From assembly GCA_019828595.1 (NCBI GenBank), contig JAHQRK010000040.1, positions 280,576 to 344,575 of the forward strand: a stretch of 64,000 nt of DNA, read 5' to 3'. Origin of the DNA: Aphanomyces cochlioides. Taxonomy: Eukaryota; Oomycota; Saprolegniomycetes; Saprolegniales; Verrucalvaceae. Numbering within the stretch: position 1 is the first letter of the stretch; each line of letters starts with the position of its first letter. A program made the position numbers and the translations under genes. Shown in pieces: positions 51,421 to 62,171 of the stretch. Under the pieces are notes generated by a model. That model saw nothing but the letters and a program-made list of their open reading frames with translations. It was not told the origin of the DNA and did no database searches.

Positions 51421-53138
51421 AGCCATTCGCTTCTTGACTTCATTTGGCCGTTTTCATCTTTCTTGGGGACTCCAAAGATATTCGAAACCCAGTCGCTGTT
51501 GGACAATTGAATCCAGCCTTTTCTTTCAAGGTCGCTGATGAACTTGTCCAGAGATGCTTGCTCGACTTGAGATAGACGAAAAGGTGGTCGATATTGTGGC
51601 TTGGCATCTGGACGCATGGTCAAATCGAATTCAATTCCCCGTTTTGGAGGCAGTGCGTCGGGAAGTTCTTTAGGCAACACATCTTTATACTTTGTTAGGA
51701 GTGTTTTGATGGCAGGGTGATGGTTTTCTTGAACTTCCTTGACTGTCGTAATCTTGAGAATCCATCCGTCGCTTGAGTTGTCCCTTCCTTCCTTGACTAC
51801 ACTTCCATTGATCGATAAAATCTTGTGATTTCTCCAATCCACAATGGGATTAAAGCGATGGAACCATGGTTGTCCCAAAATCACGTCAAATTTCTTCGCA
51901 CCCAGATCCCATTCCGTAAACGGTAAGTTGGGAAAAGACATTCCTTCGAGAACGAGAGAGCCTTCAGCTTCATTTACTCGTTTTACGCCAGAGTTTTGTC
52001 CGTCAAATCCTTCAATGATGGCTTCTTTTTCCCGAATGACTTGGTCACAGAGGCCAGGACGGCACAAAAGGTTTGTAGCACTGCTGTCAATTAAAATCTT
52101 TACTGGCTTTCCATCCAGTTGACCTTCTGAAATCATCAGTTGATTTTCCGTTGGGACTTCCTTGTACTTGCTTTGAGCAACGTGCGTGTTGATCACTTCA
52201 ATTTCTTCTTCTTCATCGCTGTCTTCGGCTTCTTGAACTTGAACATTGTGTTGTCGGTTAGTTGGACGAGATGATTGTGTTCCAGAGAAAGTTACTGCAC
52301 TATTGTTGTGGTTTGAACGGCGGAAATTGTTGTTTTGGTTGTTCTGGTGAAACCGTTGAGAGCTTCTGCAGACATTGGCTAGATGGCCTACTCGGCCGCA
52401 CTTGTAGCAGGTTCGAGGACCACGCTGAGAGTTTCGATTCATTTGCGCGTTATCGACTTCCATGTCATATTCGTCACGCTCTGGCTGCGGTTGACGGAAA
52501 GAAGAAAAATGTCTTGAGTCTTGATTGTTTGGTCGTTGTCGCTGGTCATTGCCTTGGTGATTGCGTTGGAATCGTGGTCTGTGGTGTTGGTCACGGCGTT
52601 GCTGGTGGCGGGAGTCTCTTCCATTGTTTCCGAGAGTGAAACTATGCGCTCGCTCAAAGTCTAGAGCTACTTGAATGGCTTCGGTTACTGATTCACATCT
52701 TCTATATTGAACTTCTTCTCTTGTTCTTGTTCGTAGGCCGCGTTGGAAAAAGGATATCTTGTCGCGCTCGGTCATGTCTTGGACTTGAGTGCAAATACGG
52801 CGGAACTTGCCGACATAGTCCATTAAATTGGCGCAGTTAGCTTGCTTCAACTCGTAGAGTTGGTCGCGGATGCGGTCTTGTAAGTCATCGGGCTCGAATT
52901 CATATCGGAGTTCTTCTTCGAGTTCGAGGAGTGTTTTTGGTGGTTCGCCACTTGTGCGTAGGCGGTCTTGATACCAGGCTGCTGCTAAGCCCCGAAAGTT
53001 GGCTACGACCATGGCAATGCATCTTGTATGCGTCTCTTGATTCAGTTTAGGGTCGATGTTTTTCGCCTTGAAATATGTGTTTACTTCATGTATGTATAGA
53101 CTTATGCTTTCGTCCATTCTTCCGTGATATTTCGGCAT
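51375..53138 (-). CDS. Gag and protease polyprotein
   Basis: ATG at 53136-53138. Residues about 10-170 form a Ty3-type capsid (SLYIHEVNTYFKA, AAAWYQDRL, FRRICTQV). A His/Arg/Gln-rich stretch follows, with one CCHC knuckle CYKCGRVGHLANVC (residues 244-257) for RNA binding. An acidic linker leads to the protease, whose active site reads ILIDSSATNLL (near residue 350) where DSGAT or DTGAT is usual: the Gly is replaced by Ser. VILGQPWFHR marks the protease flap end. The frame runs on into the RT N-terminus (YRPPFRLSQVE, WVSNIFGVPKKD) before the break near 51420. Confidence 0.85.
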   Translation of the reverse strand: MPKYHGRMDESISLYIHEVNTYFKAKNIDPKLNQETHTRCIAMVVANFRGLAAAWYQDRLRTSGEPPKTLLELEEELRYEFEPDDLQDRIRDQLYELKQANCANLMDYVGKFRRICTQVQDMTERDKISFFQRGLRTRTREEVQYRRCESVTEAIQVALDFERAHSFTLGNNGRDSRHQQRRDQHHRPRFQRNHQGNDQRQRPNNQDSRHFSSFRQPQPERDEYDMEVDNAQMNRNSQRGPRTCYKCGRVGHLANVCRSSQRFHQNNQNNNFRRSNHNNSAVTFSGTQSSRPTNRQHNVQVQEAEDSDEEEEIEVINTHVAQSKYKEVPTENQLMISEGQLDGKPVKILIDSSATNLLCRPGLCDQVIREKEAIIEGFDGQNSGVKRVNEAEGSLVLEGMSFPNLPFTEWDLGAKKFDVILGQPWFHRFNPIVDWRNHKILSINGSVVKEGRDNSSDGWILKITTVKEVQENHHPAIKTLLTKYKDVLPKELPDALPPKRGIEFDLTMRPDAKPQYRPPFRLSQVEQASLDKFISDLERKGWIQLSNSDWVSNIFGVPKKDENGQMKSRSEWLRTASDSRHSNTLGS

Positions 53139-53420
53139 TGTAAGGCCTTCAACTTTGTATTATTGACCACGTCGACTTTCTTCATGTCGCTTGTTGCTTT
53201 CTTTTTGGACTTCAACTTGAAGGGATTGTGTCTTGGAGACTTCTTCCAAATTTTTCTCTAATCTATGAATTGTTTCTAACATTGTTGCAAATAATTGCTC
53301 TAATTCTACCATTTTTTTTCTGATATTATTTTTCTTGAAAGTGTTTTGTTTTGAATTCTTTTTCTAACTTTGTTCTATTTTCTTTTTTTGCTGTCTTTTT
53401 GTTTTCTTAAAAAGACTAAG

Positions 53421-53808
53421 CTATTCTTTTTCTATTTTTTTACTTTTCTTCGTCTTCGACTTGGATTTCGCTTTTTCTTGATTTTGATTGGCTGCTTTCT
53501 TCTTGAGGCGGGCTGCGCGGTAATTGATGATGTCGCGGTCGAGGGTCCCACTGATCAGATTTTCGACTTGAGTGTTGCGCCGGATAAGGTTATCCGTAAG
53601 AGCTTGCAGTACGTTGCGCGCGTCGGAGTTTTTTTGCTTCAGGGATTAGGGCACGCAGTTTCTTGATGACCACGCTTTGGAACGAGCAGAGTCGGTAGAT
53701 GTCAGCACGCAACTTGATCGCTTCGCTGGGAGTCGAGAACAAATCCGCGATAGATTCGGCAGCCGCTAATTGGTGTACGCTTGAAACGCGATTGTTGCTT
53801 CTAGGCAT
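53421..53808 (-). pseudogene. Extra small ORF upstream of Gag
   Basis: ATG at 53806-53808 opens a frame of 72 codons that leaves homology at a run of seven A (complement near 53632-53638). A one-base shift there continues a long, clearly coding stretch (NVLQALTDNLIRRNTQ, then Lys-rich KKAANQ…KSKSKTKKSKK) to a stop at 53421-53423. The product would be ~128 residues, a helical head and a very basic tail that suggest nucleic-acid binding. It lies between the primer site and Gag, where most Ty3 elements have only a leader. The break may be an assembly slip. Confidence 0.5.
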
Positions 53809-54071
53809 CTATAGATCACTCTTAGACTGTGTATGGATTATTCACAAGACTAGTACTTTACTCCTTCAGTCGAGTGGCGATTCTGCTCAAAAGAGACTAA
53901 CAACGCGGACCCACTCGTGGAGAAATACTGTGATGTCGAGTAAAATGACCACACAACCGCTTCGAGAAGACAGTTGAAATACCTTGGCGAACAAGGTTGA
54001 GACACAGGGACAGAGAGGGACACCCAGGGACAGAGAGGAAAAGGTAAAGGCAACCAAGAAGTGCTACCAAA

Positions 54072-54285
54072 TGTAGCAAACTAGGCAGAGGAAGGCAAAT
54101 TGTAGAATGAATTAGATCTCAACTTAACTCTAATCTAGCACATCCTTGTAACTTTAAGCCACATCCTATTGTCACATCGCTTTGGTTGGTGTTGAGGGGC
54201 GTTTACGCTAGTTTTCTAAGTCGTAAACTGCGTTACAGCATTCAGCCGAAGTCCTGAGCCAAACCGGTGGCTCAGGATCGCTACA
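54072..54285 (-). repeat. 5' LTR and primer-binding site
   Basis: 214 bp, TGTAGC…GCTACA. On the minus strand the LTR is followed by TT and then TGGTAGCACTTC (54069-54058), a plausible tRNA primer site beginning TGG. Confidence 0.88.
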
Positions 54286-54445
54286 AACGGCCAGTGGGCA
54301 TTTCCCATTGTCCCGACAGTATTTCAGGTCTCGTCAATTTGCCTCCACTTCAAACAGCCTCACAGCTCCAGAAATTTCTTTGTTACTGTAATTGGATGTG
54401 TAGTCACATTCCATGTTATACGGAACTTGTCCATCCCCTCATGGC
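54286..54445 (+). pseudogene. Old gypsy RT relic, part 2
   Basis: Begins with the AACGG duplication (54286-54290) and continues the RT connection region: ISGLVNLPPLQTASQLQKFL, NWMCSHIPCYTELVHPLMA. It is cut after PLMA by the MULE-type element and resumes at 54961-54987 (…ALLDVA). Confidence 0.8.
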
Positions 54446-54960
54446 GAGCTATTTCTACAGATAAGACCATTCACCCATTACATTGCTTAAGAAACGACTT
54501 CCCATCATGTGGTGGGTTTGATGGGTATTTTGGTTGTATGGATGGATAGCTTTCCAATCTGAATGATGGGATTGCTTCAGGATTTCTCTGACGACACTTA
54601 AGACCACAGCAACGACAAGCATTACACCACGCGAGAGACGTCAGACATTCGCCCAGAAAATTGCGCTCACCGTCCGGCGCAGCGGAGGTCGAGTGTAAAA
54701 TGACTCGGAGGTACGAGCCCCAAACGTGCACCAAAAAGGGATTTCTGTATTTATCTCACGTCGGGAAGGCGGCAAGTAGGCCGTTAGGCCGTGCCGCCAC
54801 CCAGACGAGCCTTTTCGTCAACTGTGGGGCAATTCTATCAGTCAGATTGGAAAGCAATCTATCCAAACAGCCAAACATACCTGTCAATTACCCACACATG
54901 GTGGGTAGTCTTTTCTTAAGTAATGTAATGGGTGAATGGTCTTATCTGTAGAAATAGCTC
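54446..54960. mobile_element. MULE-type non-autonomous element, 9-bp TSD
   Basis: Long terminal inverted repeats of ~100 bp (54446-54555 and about 54850-54960, starting GAGCTATTTCTACAG) with several mismatches. CCTCATGGC is present at 54437-54445 and 54961-54969: a perfect 9-bp target duplication, as for Mutator-like elements. The 515-bp body has no transposase. Removing it restores the RT relic reading PLMALLDVA. Confidence 0.88.
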
Positions 54961-54987
54961 CCTCATGGCTCTGCTTGATGTGGCCAG

Positions 54988-55172
54988 TGACAAAGCGTGT
55001 GTCAATGAATATTCAAATAACCGCCGAAAACTTCCTGAAGGTATGAAGTTAGTGAGCCCCTAGTCAACGCACGCAATCCACAAACAAAGGTTGTCGGCAG
55101 TATCAATCAAAAGTCCAGTGTGTTGTTCTGTCGCCCGAGAACTGTACTTGAACACTTCAAGTATGATGCTCA
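54988..55172 (-). repeat. 3' LTR of the double-RNase-H element
   Basis: 185 bp with TG…CA ends. Its outer side abuts the RT relic (…GATGTGGCCAG). Confidence 0.75.
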
Positions 55173-55394
55173 TCTTCACGTTTTGTAATTCTTCAAGTTG
55201 GGCGTCGATGATTTTAGTTCTCCAAGGCTTTCGATTTCTTTCACAAACAAATGTAATTCATCCAATTCATATACAATCCATATGAGTTCCTGGTTGTCGA
55301 ACGCTTACCGACTTGCCAAAGAGCTCCCGTCACAAATCAACCATTTTTCAACCGTTTGCCATAATATTCCATGTTTGACCCAGCTCCCACCAAG

Positions 55395-56147
55395 TTAGAC
55401 AACTCTCTCTTCTCGAATAATTCCTCTCCACCCAGGCAAGTCGACCAAATCTCCGGCATTTGCATCGTCAGTCTCGCCCGCTGCCTCGCGGTTGTTTGTA
55501 TTTTCGTTGGGTTTTGCATCGTCAGGGCGAGGCATTAATTCATTATCCAACATTGCTTCCAAACGGTCCAACTTTAGTCTCTTCATTTCAAAGTTTGCTA
55601 GTAATTCGCTAGGTTGCAATAGGACCTCTGATTCCCAATGCCATTCCTCCTGGTCCTCAGTTTGGACTTTAAACTCTTTGTAGCCTTGCGAATATCTTAC
55701 AGCACTCACAGCCGTAGCAATCTGCAGGCCGTTACTTCTCGCAGCTTCGTTATTCTCAAAAGACTCTGTTGGCAGCAGCTCTTCGTTGAAATCTACCGGC
55801 GGTACACCTTCTATTCTTTGGACGGGGCGAACCAAATAGTTTCGACGCGGTTTAAGACGAGAGTCATGAATAACTGTATGAAATCTGTAGTTTGCACGAT
55901 CACTGAGTCCTCTTAACTCGACTTCACTTGAATAATCGGTAGGTTTTCCAATTACACGGAACGGTCCATGCCATTTATGGGCCAATTTTGCTGTCACACC
56001 CGGCTTAACTTGATCTATATAGACCCAAACAGCATCGCCAACTTTGATCCGGTTATCAACATTGGTCGGTAGTTGCGCGTTATGTTCACTTGCCCTCTTC
56101 TGAACAGCGTCCTTAATCAATTTCTTTACTATCGTCACACAATTCAA
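55395..56147 (-). pseudogene. Integrase C-terminal region and tail
   Basis: Continues the integrase frame after a shift near 56120. It has the GPFRVIGKP-type SH3-like fold (KVGDAVWVYIDQVKPG, LAHKWHGPFRVIG, HDSRLKPR) used for DNA binding. A long acidic tail (DQEEWHWESEVLL, MPRPDDAKPNEN) follows, ending PGWRGIIREERVV. No chromodomain is evident. Confidence 0.7.
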
Positions 56148-58122
56148 GTGTTGTCTTTGTATGTATTTGTAGTCGCCAACGTAGTGCCTCTTGTTCTAGT
56201 CCACCCTGTCTTGTTGGAGTTAAGCCCGCCATCAAAGTGTCAAACGGATCCCATCCATGTATTAAATAAAATGGTGTTTCCTTTCGAGTCACTGACAACG
56301 ACGTATTTAGTGCAAAGGTGAGACGCTCAGCCCAGTCATCCCAATCCCTTTGGTTTGGATCTAGGATATACTTTTTGGTTGCTCGTATAACTGTTTGAAT
56401 GGTTCGCTCGGCGGTACCATTTGCTTGAGGTCTGTACGAGAAAGTTGGCAATTGATTTTGACCCAACATGGACGCGAAATGTTTAAATATTTGACTCATG
56501 AATGCGGGGTCGCGGTCATGTCTTAAATGCCTACATGCTCCAAATTGTCGGAACACAACTTCTTCAAAGGCTCGAGCTACAGTGTGAGCTTGACGATTTG
56601 GGACTGCTTTGACCATTGTCCACGAGGTGAAGATGTCGACAAATACAATCAATTGCATGTTACATCTGTGTGACAGCGGTAGATCAGTGGCGATATCAAA
56701 ACAGACTATATCCATAGATCGCTGGGGTACAAGGTTTCCCGGACTTAATGCTTGATATGCTGGAGCGGGACCGGCAGAGTTGCATGTTGGGCAGCTTTCA
56801 ACATACTCCTAAATGTCGCCATACATTCGATCCCAAAAATAGTTGAGTCGAACTTTCTCATAAGTCCTGGAAAATCCAAAATGCCCTCCTTGAATATCGT
56901 CATGACATACTTTTAAGACAGCGGGTACTAAACCCATAGGAACAACGATCAGCCATTGAAGACGCTTCTCGTTAGTCCGCTTCTTACTCCACGGAATTCT
57001 GTATAAGACATCATGATCACCTATCTCAAATAGGTTGGCATATTTGCCTATCTCAGCGGTCTGAGCTCTGGAGAGTGATGAGTAGTCTCCCTTCAAGAAT
57101 TTCTTTACGTTATTCCATTTTACTTCACCATCTTGGGCTCGGCCAATTAATTCTAGTCTTAACTCGTTGGGTTCTCTTGATCGTTGAGCCACCCAAATGG
57201 TTTCTCTGACGCCTTTGAACGACTCCAAACTTGCGTGGGATTCACGTTTACTATGATGATTATTCACGGCACTGTCTGTTAAAGTGACGTGTTCATCATC
57301 AATACATTCAAGTATTTCATCCATGACATTTTTGCATACCAATGCGACTTCCCGATGTGACACACCATCAATTCCATGTAGCAAATTAGGCAGGCTATTT
57401 ACAAGCTCGATTTCTCGCAAGACGTAATCTGGGGCTGAAATAGTTGGCCATTTATTCTTTAGGGCTAATCCTGCCACCATATCCGCTGCATCATTCCACT
57501 TTCGATGAACATGATGGAATTCCACTCCATTGAGACCACTCTTTAATGCTCTAGCTTTAGCTAACATGTCCTGAAGTTTATCTTGTCGGCATTGCATCCA
57601 CCCCAGAATTTGATGGATCACTAGTCGCGAATCGCCAAATACATGTAAATTTTCTAATTTATTCTCCAAGGCATAATTCAAAACAGCCAAACAGCCGGAG
57701 TACTCAGCAAGGTTAACAGTAGAGTCGTGCAGAATTCCACATTCACTCCAAATCACTTTCCAATGGGGCAATTCCCAAAGAATAGAGCTGTAGCTACCGA
57801 GCCTTTCTTTAAATTTGATTGCACCGTCAAACGATGCGACGTACGCATGCTGTGTTCGACTAAACGTTGGAAGATGGTACAAATCGTGAGGTAATGCTTT
57901 GGCTTTAAGTGGTCTATATAGTTCCACTTCGTCAACGTATGTCGACGACGGTGGGTGTAATCTCGTCGTTAGGACAGCTGACATGCACCATCGGCTATCA
58001 AGCTTGTCCAAATGAATGACAGTGATGTCCCATGGAGATAATATTGCCGCCCAAGGCAAATGATCAATTCTCCCAGCTTTATCCTTCAAGAGCCACTTCA
58101 TAACATCATAATTAGAGTACAC
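56113..58122 (-). pseudogene. Second (cellular-type) RNase H and integrase core
   Basis: The first ~300 codons carry an RNase H distinct from the RT-linked one. Its D-E-D-D residues are seen in VASFDGAIKF, LAEYSGCLAVL, FGDSRLVIHQ and WNDAADMVAGL, the pattern of archaeal/plant-type RNase HI (RVT_3). Integrase follows: HDDIQGGHFG with the CPTC pair, then D,D,E in DIVCFDIATDLP, RHDRDPAFMSQ and QANGTAERTIQT. An in-frame TAG at 56809-56811 splits the zinc module (…MYGDI-stop-EYVESC). The extra RNase H is thought to help remove primer RNA in elements that have it. Confidence 0.82.
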
Positions 58123-58131
58123 GATAAGGCG

Positions 58132-59342
58132 TTAGTTTCTCAATTCATAATAACATACTTTCACCACTCGCAATAAAGCAATTATCTCTTTGGCCCATTT
58201 TTCGTATCTCTGCTCGGCCCCTTTCAGGACTCTACCACAAAATCTAATGGGATGCAAAATTTCTCCATACTCCTGACAAATCGTAGCAGAAACAGCCCAG
58301 TCGGTTATGTACAGGAGAATGTGGAATGGTAATTCAGGGTTGGCATGCCGTAAGATTGGAGTAGACGCATATGATGATTTAAGTGTGTTAAATGCGGCTC
58401 TAGCCCCACTTGATATTTTGCCCTTGCGTTGCTGTTCGTCTGACAATTCATATAGACAACCCGACAATATCGAATAATTCTCGATGAATCGAGAATAAAA
58501 ATTTAAGGAGCCAAGAAACGATTGCATTTCACGTAGAGTCTGAGGAAATGGTAATGCCAATACTTGCGCCATGTTTCTTGATTTCACTTCAATTCCGTCC
58601 CTTGAAATCGCATGACCAATGAAATCAACTACACTCTTTCCAAATTTACTCTTCAATGCGCTTATACTAATGTTGAAGTATGTTAGCCTTGTCAAAATTC
58701 GATCAGTTAATTCAACTAATTGATCCCAAGACGGAGCTCCATCACTAATGTCATCAACAAAAGAAACTCGATTTGCCGGTAGGGGCATTGAATTTTCATC
58801 TCGGGAATATCCATATTCAAACATATCAAAAGGGTCATCATTTGATCCACCATCACAACCTGGGGGTAAATCGACGAAACCATATAACGCAATTGTTATC
58901 ATTCTTTGGTATATCATTGGGGCATTTTTCAGTCCTTGTCCCACCCTTGTCCATTCAAAATGACCCAATGGACAAATGAATGCACTGATTTCTCTGGCTC
59001 GCTTTGTAGTCCTAACCACCCAGAAGCCACTAGCGTTGTCGAGAGACAATAACCATTGGACCGCATAGAACCCAGACAGCAAAGAGTCTAATGTTGGCAT
59101 TGGTGATAACATTAAAGGTTGCAACGAATATATGCTACGATAATCAATACAGAGCCGGATATCTTTTCCTCCCTTTTCAGAACGATAACAATTGGTGATG
59201 CCCAGCTCGACTTAGAGAATTTGATAAGTCCAAAATTCAAGAGCCCTTTTAAGAGTTGAAACAATTTTGTCATATGTTCTAGCCGAACTCTTCGTGCTCT
59301 GTGTGATATTGGCTTCGCATCTCCCACATCAATATCACACAC
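58132..59342 (-). pseudogene. Reverse transcriptase and RT-linked RNase H
   Basis: RT landmarks: KSSWASPIVIVLKR (59112-59342 frame), then after a shift LSLDNASGFWVV, CPLGHFEWTRVGQGLKNAP, the active site SFVDDISDGAPSWDQL, and FIGHAISRDGI. The first RNase H is degenerate: LLYITDWAVSATICQEYG retains the Asp, and YEKWAKEIIALLRVV the Glu. Loss of the usual DAS motif there fits the presence of the second RNase H downstream. At least two frameshifts. Confidence 0.82.
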
Positions 59343-59638
59343 TGCCCCTCTAGCAGGAGGGGTAATCCATTCCCTGATTGAATGAAGTACTCCTTGAATT
59401 TGGATAAAACTTCTCTCATCTTCATCTTTTCGCTCTCTGATTGATGCAATTCTCCAACATCTATTTGTGAGACATCAAACGGTTCGAGTTTGGGAATTTC
59501 CGGTATGTACGCCAGTTGGCTCTCCATTTCCTCTAGGGACATATCAATTCCCTCCCTCACAACCAGTTCCGGTTCCATCGCCGACTGGTCTATTTTAGGT
59601 GGTTCGTGGAGATGAAATATCGTGGGTTGACCATCCAT
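59279..59638 (-). pseudogene. Pre-RT linker fragment
   Basis: An acidic, Glu/Pro-rich segment ending FKEYFIQSGNGLP, just before the RT entry CDIDVGDAKPISHRARR in the next frame. It corresponds to the usual 'KYxDVF…GLPP…CDIDTG' region of gypsy pol; the frame shift falls at a GC-rich GGG/CCC run near 59350. Confidence 0.65.
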
Positions 59639-59667
59639 TGAAATATTGGGTATACTTTTTGTCGGTT

Positions 59668-60450
59668 TTACGTCATTTGTCTCAAGCTTATTGACCCTTT
59701 AATTCCATTTTTCGTTAGTAACGCTGTAGGCTTGACATATTGATGCTTCTTAGTCAGCCTCCCTTCATATTGCTTGGCGTTATCGACTTCTCTTTGTCGA
59801 CGACTAAAACCTTCTGAAGTGGTTCCTTCGTATAACTCTGAAAGCCATTCTTTATACCGTAAGCTTGTGATGCGAATCATTTTATTCACTGGCGGTCTAT
59901 ATCCTTTCTTTGATACAGCACCAATAACAGTATTCTCGGATAGGGCAACCAACCTTTTTCCGATATTTGTAATAATATACATCTCAGGTCGCCCTTGTTT
60001 GTCTAGCTGAACAGTAGCTATCCATTTAATTCCCCTGTGTACCCAATATTCTTCATAATTTCCGTTCTTTGCATTCAAGGGAATATTTACTCTCACTTTC
60101 TCACCAGGTTGAAGATACAATCCTTTTGTAGTCTTCACTAGCACTGCACAATCTCGACGATAAATGATAGACTGTCTAGTCAAAGGGATCCACTCATCAT
60201 CTGGCAGCCCCAATTCACGTCGTGACGTGTCAATTATAATGCCAGCTTTACTGAGAAAATCCATTCCTAAAATAATGTCGAAATGCACATCTCCAAAATT
60301 GCACACTGACAAAACAAATCGGTAAACCAATGCAGCACCTATCGATAATTTTATTGATGTAATCCCCATGACAGCTGCTGAGCCATTTCCGAAGCCTCCA
60401 ATTTCGGAATTGTCAATTTGTGTAATTGGAAGATTTAATTTAGTAGCTAA
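59668..60450 (-). pseudogene. Retroviral-type aspartic protease, second part, and linker
   Basis: The frame beginning with …MGITSIKLSIGAALV carries the end of the protease (FDIILGMDFLSKAGIIID is the conserved ILGMDFL block). A ~130-residue linker with several YxP/KxG motifs follows. The active-site strand ADTG is in the preceding frame (60447-60914), so one shift near 60455 splits the enzyme. Confidence 0.7.
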
Positions 60451-60914
60451 GCGCTCATGTATAACACTTGTATTGGCCCCGTGTCAGCTAGTGCAATGGC
60501 AGGTTTGTTCATGATGGCTACCTGCACAAACGCCTGGCAATCCGGTGCATAATCAATTTCACTTGTCCTCCAAAATCCCAATCTCTCCCCGTCAATTAAA
60601 TCGTAAGCATTTGATATCGTTGCGCAATTATCCATGTCAGCTTTAGAAATAACAGACGCAGTTTTGTTTGAGATGTCCCATATCACAAACGGTTTTGTCT
60701 GAGCGACCCCATTCATCATTTGATTGCTGTCGCACAGAATATCAATTTTGTGCTCTTTTGCCTTTGCAGGCTTCGAACACGATTCCTGTTTCTTGCAAGT
60801 ATTTTCAACAATTTCCATTCCATTTCCACAATATTCCTTTTCCACAACTTTCTTCCTTTCATGTCCGACGCAACGGGATTCATTTGAAGTCCCTGGACCT
60901 AGAAGTTTAAACAA
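60447..60914 (-). pseudogene. Gag/protease linker with protease active site
   Basis: A Cys/Lys-rich linker (CKKQESCSKPAKAKEHK) leads to AFVQVAIMNKPAIALADTG, the protease active-site strand (DTG). The frame breaks directly after DTG. Confidence 0.7.
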
Positions 60915-61108
60915 TCCATAAATCCCTCTAAATTGGGATCATCCAATGAATCAAGATACGACCGCAACTCAACAAATTTTACTTCTCGGGGGCAAATGGT
61001 TGATTTTGGATGAGGAGGAAATCTTTCAGTTCTGCACAAATTGCAACCTTCAAAGCAAGTAATATCTGCGTGCCCTTTACGGTTGCAAATGGTGCAAATT
61101 CGATTCAC
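60899..61108 (-). pseudogene. Gag zinc knuckle
   Basis: The frame starts CTICNRKGHADITC, a CCHC knuckle (C-x2-C-x4-H-x4-C), with two further Cys behind it (CEGCNLC-like). It connects the capsid ORF (61115) to the protease linker. Confidence 0.7.
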
Positions 61109-61114
61109 ATGGCA

Positions 61115-62142
61115 TCACCCATCTATCATAAAATGCTTCTTGTCACAGTCACGGCAATATCCATAATTAGATTCCATTCCTCTATTTCCCAATGCATAAA
61201 TGTCTCTTTTGAAAGAATTCACCACGTCAACAGAGAGATCTTCCTCATTAAACATAACATTTTTTCGTGACGGTGGTATAGGTTGAGATGGCTTTTGATT
61301 TCGATTTTGCTCGTCTAGCTCTTTAATTGCTGATATATAACGATTTAATTCATCCAACGAGGTAAATCGACCAAGAACTATGTTTTCAGTAATTCTTTTC
61401 TCCTGTAGTGAATAATCAAATTGTGATATGTGCTCGCGTGTTGCAATAGAGTCATTCATCTTAATCTTTGCACGACGGGCTGCATTGTTAAATCGGAAAA
61501 AATATGTCCTTAAACCTTCACCAGGTTTTTGCTTCATTCCATAATAAAGAGCAGTGGGTGATATGTTTGAATAAACATACTCTTTTCTAAATGCGGCCCC
61601 CAATGTCTTCCACCGAGCGCTCACATTGCTTGATAAATCTTTGAACCATTCCAAAACATCGGGAGAAATATACATTTGAAAACGATGAATTGTTTCATCA
61701 TTAGACCATTTGCATGAGATGGCAGTATTTTCAAAATTCCGTATCCAACTTGAGGCTCCCTCACGGCCTTCGGCACCCGTAAATGATGGAATCGTAGGAA
61801 TTTGAACAAAATGCAAGGCTCTATTTTCTTCGTCTGTTCGGACCGACGACGTTTCATCGTTGTCGTACGTTTCAGTTAGGGATCGATCAGCGAGCCTTTG
61901 CGTTATTGCTGCAATTGCATGACCTTGACGCTCAATATGTTATTTTGCTGGGTTAACATTGATGCAATATAGTTTTGCAACGCAGCAATATCATTCACTT
62001 GCACTGAGCTAACGATTTGAGGTTGGAGTCATTGTTGGTATCATGCACTTGGATCATTCACATGAGAGTTAGGATCATTCCCATCATTATTCGGAGTTGT
62101 AACGGCTGAATCAGCCAAACTTCGTTGTGGGGACGTACTCAT
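61115..62142 (-). pseudogene. Gag (matrix/capsid)
   Basis: A likely start ATG at 62140-62142, 30 bases behind the LTR, begins MSTSPQRSLADSAVTTPNND; a TGA at 62041-62043 breaks it after 33 codons. The main open frame (61115-61816) has the Ty3 capsid pattern: GREGASSWIRNFENTA, WFKDLSSNV and YFFRFNNAARRA, followed by a helical C-terminus. At least two breaks lie between 61816 and 62041. Confidence 0.72.
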
Positions 62143-62171
62143 AGTTTCTCGTCCCGGTTCGTGGCACCAAT

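Larger units (their letters stand above)
48346..54285 (-). mobile_element. Chromodomain Ty3/gypsy LTR retrotransposon, 5.94 kb
   Basis: Two 214-bp LTRs with TGTAGC…GCTACA ends and AACGG duplications. On the minus strand, in order: 5' LTR, primer site, an extra small ORF, Gag-protease, RT-RNase H, integrase with chromodomain, polypurine tract, 3' LTR. The LTRs differ at only two positions noticed, so insertion was recent. Yet the coding part has at least three frame breaks and two TGA stops. It is inserted into the older RT relic. Confidence 0.92.
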
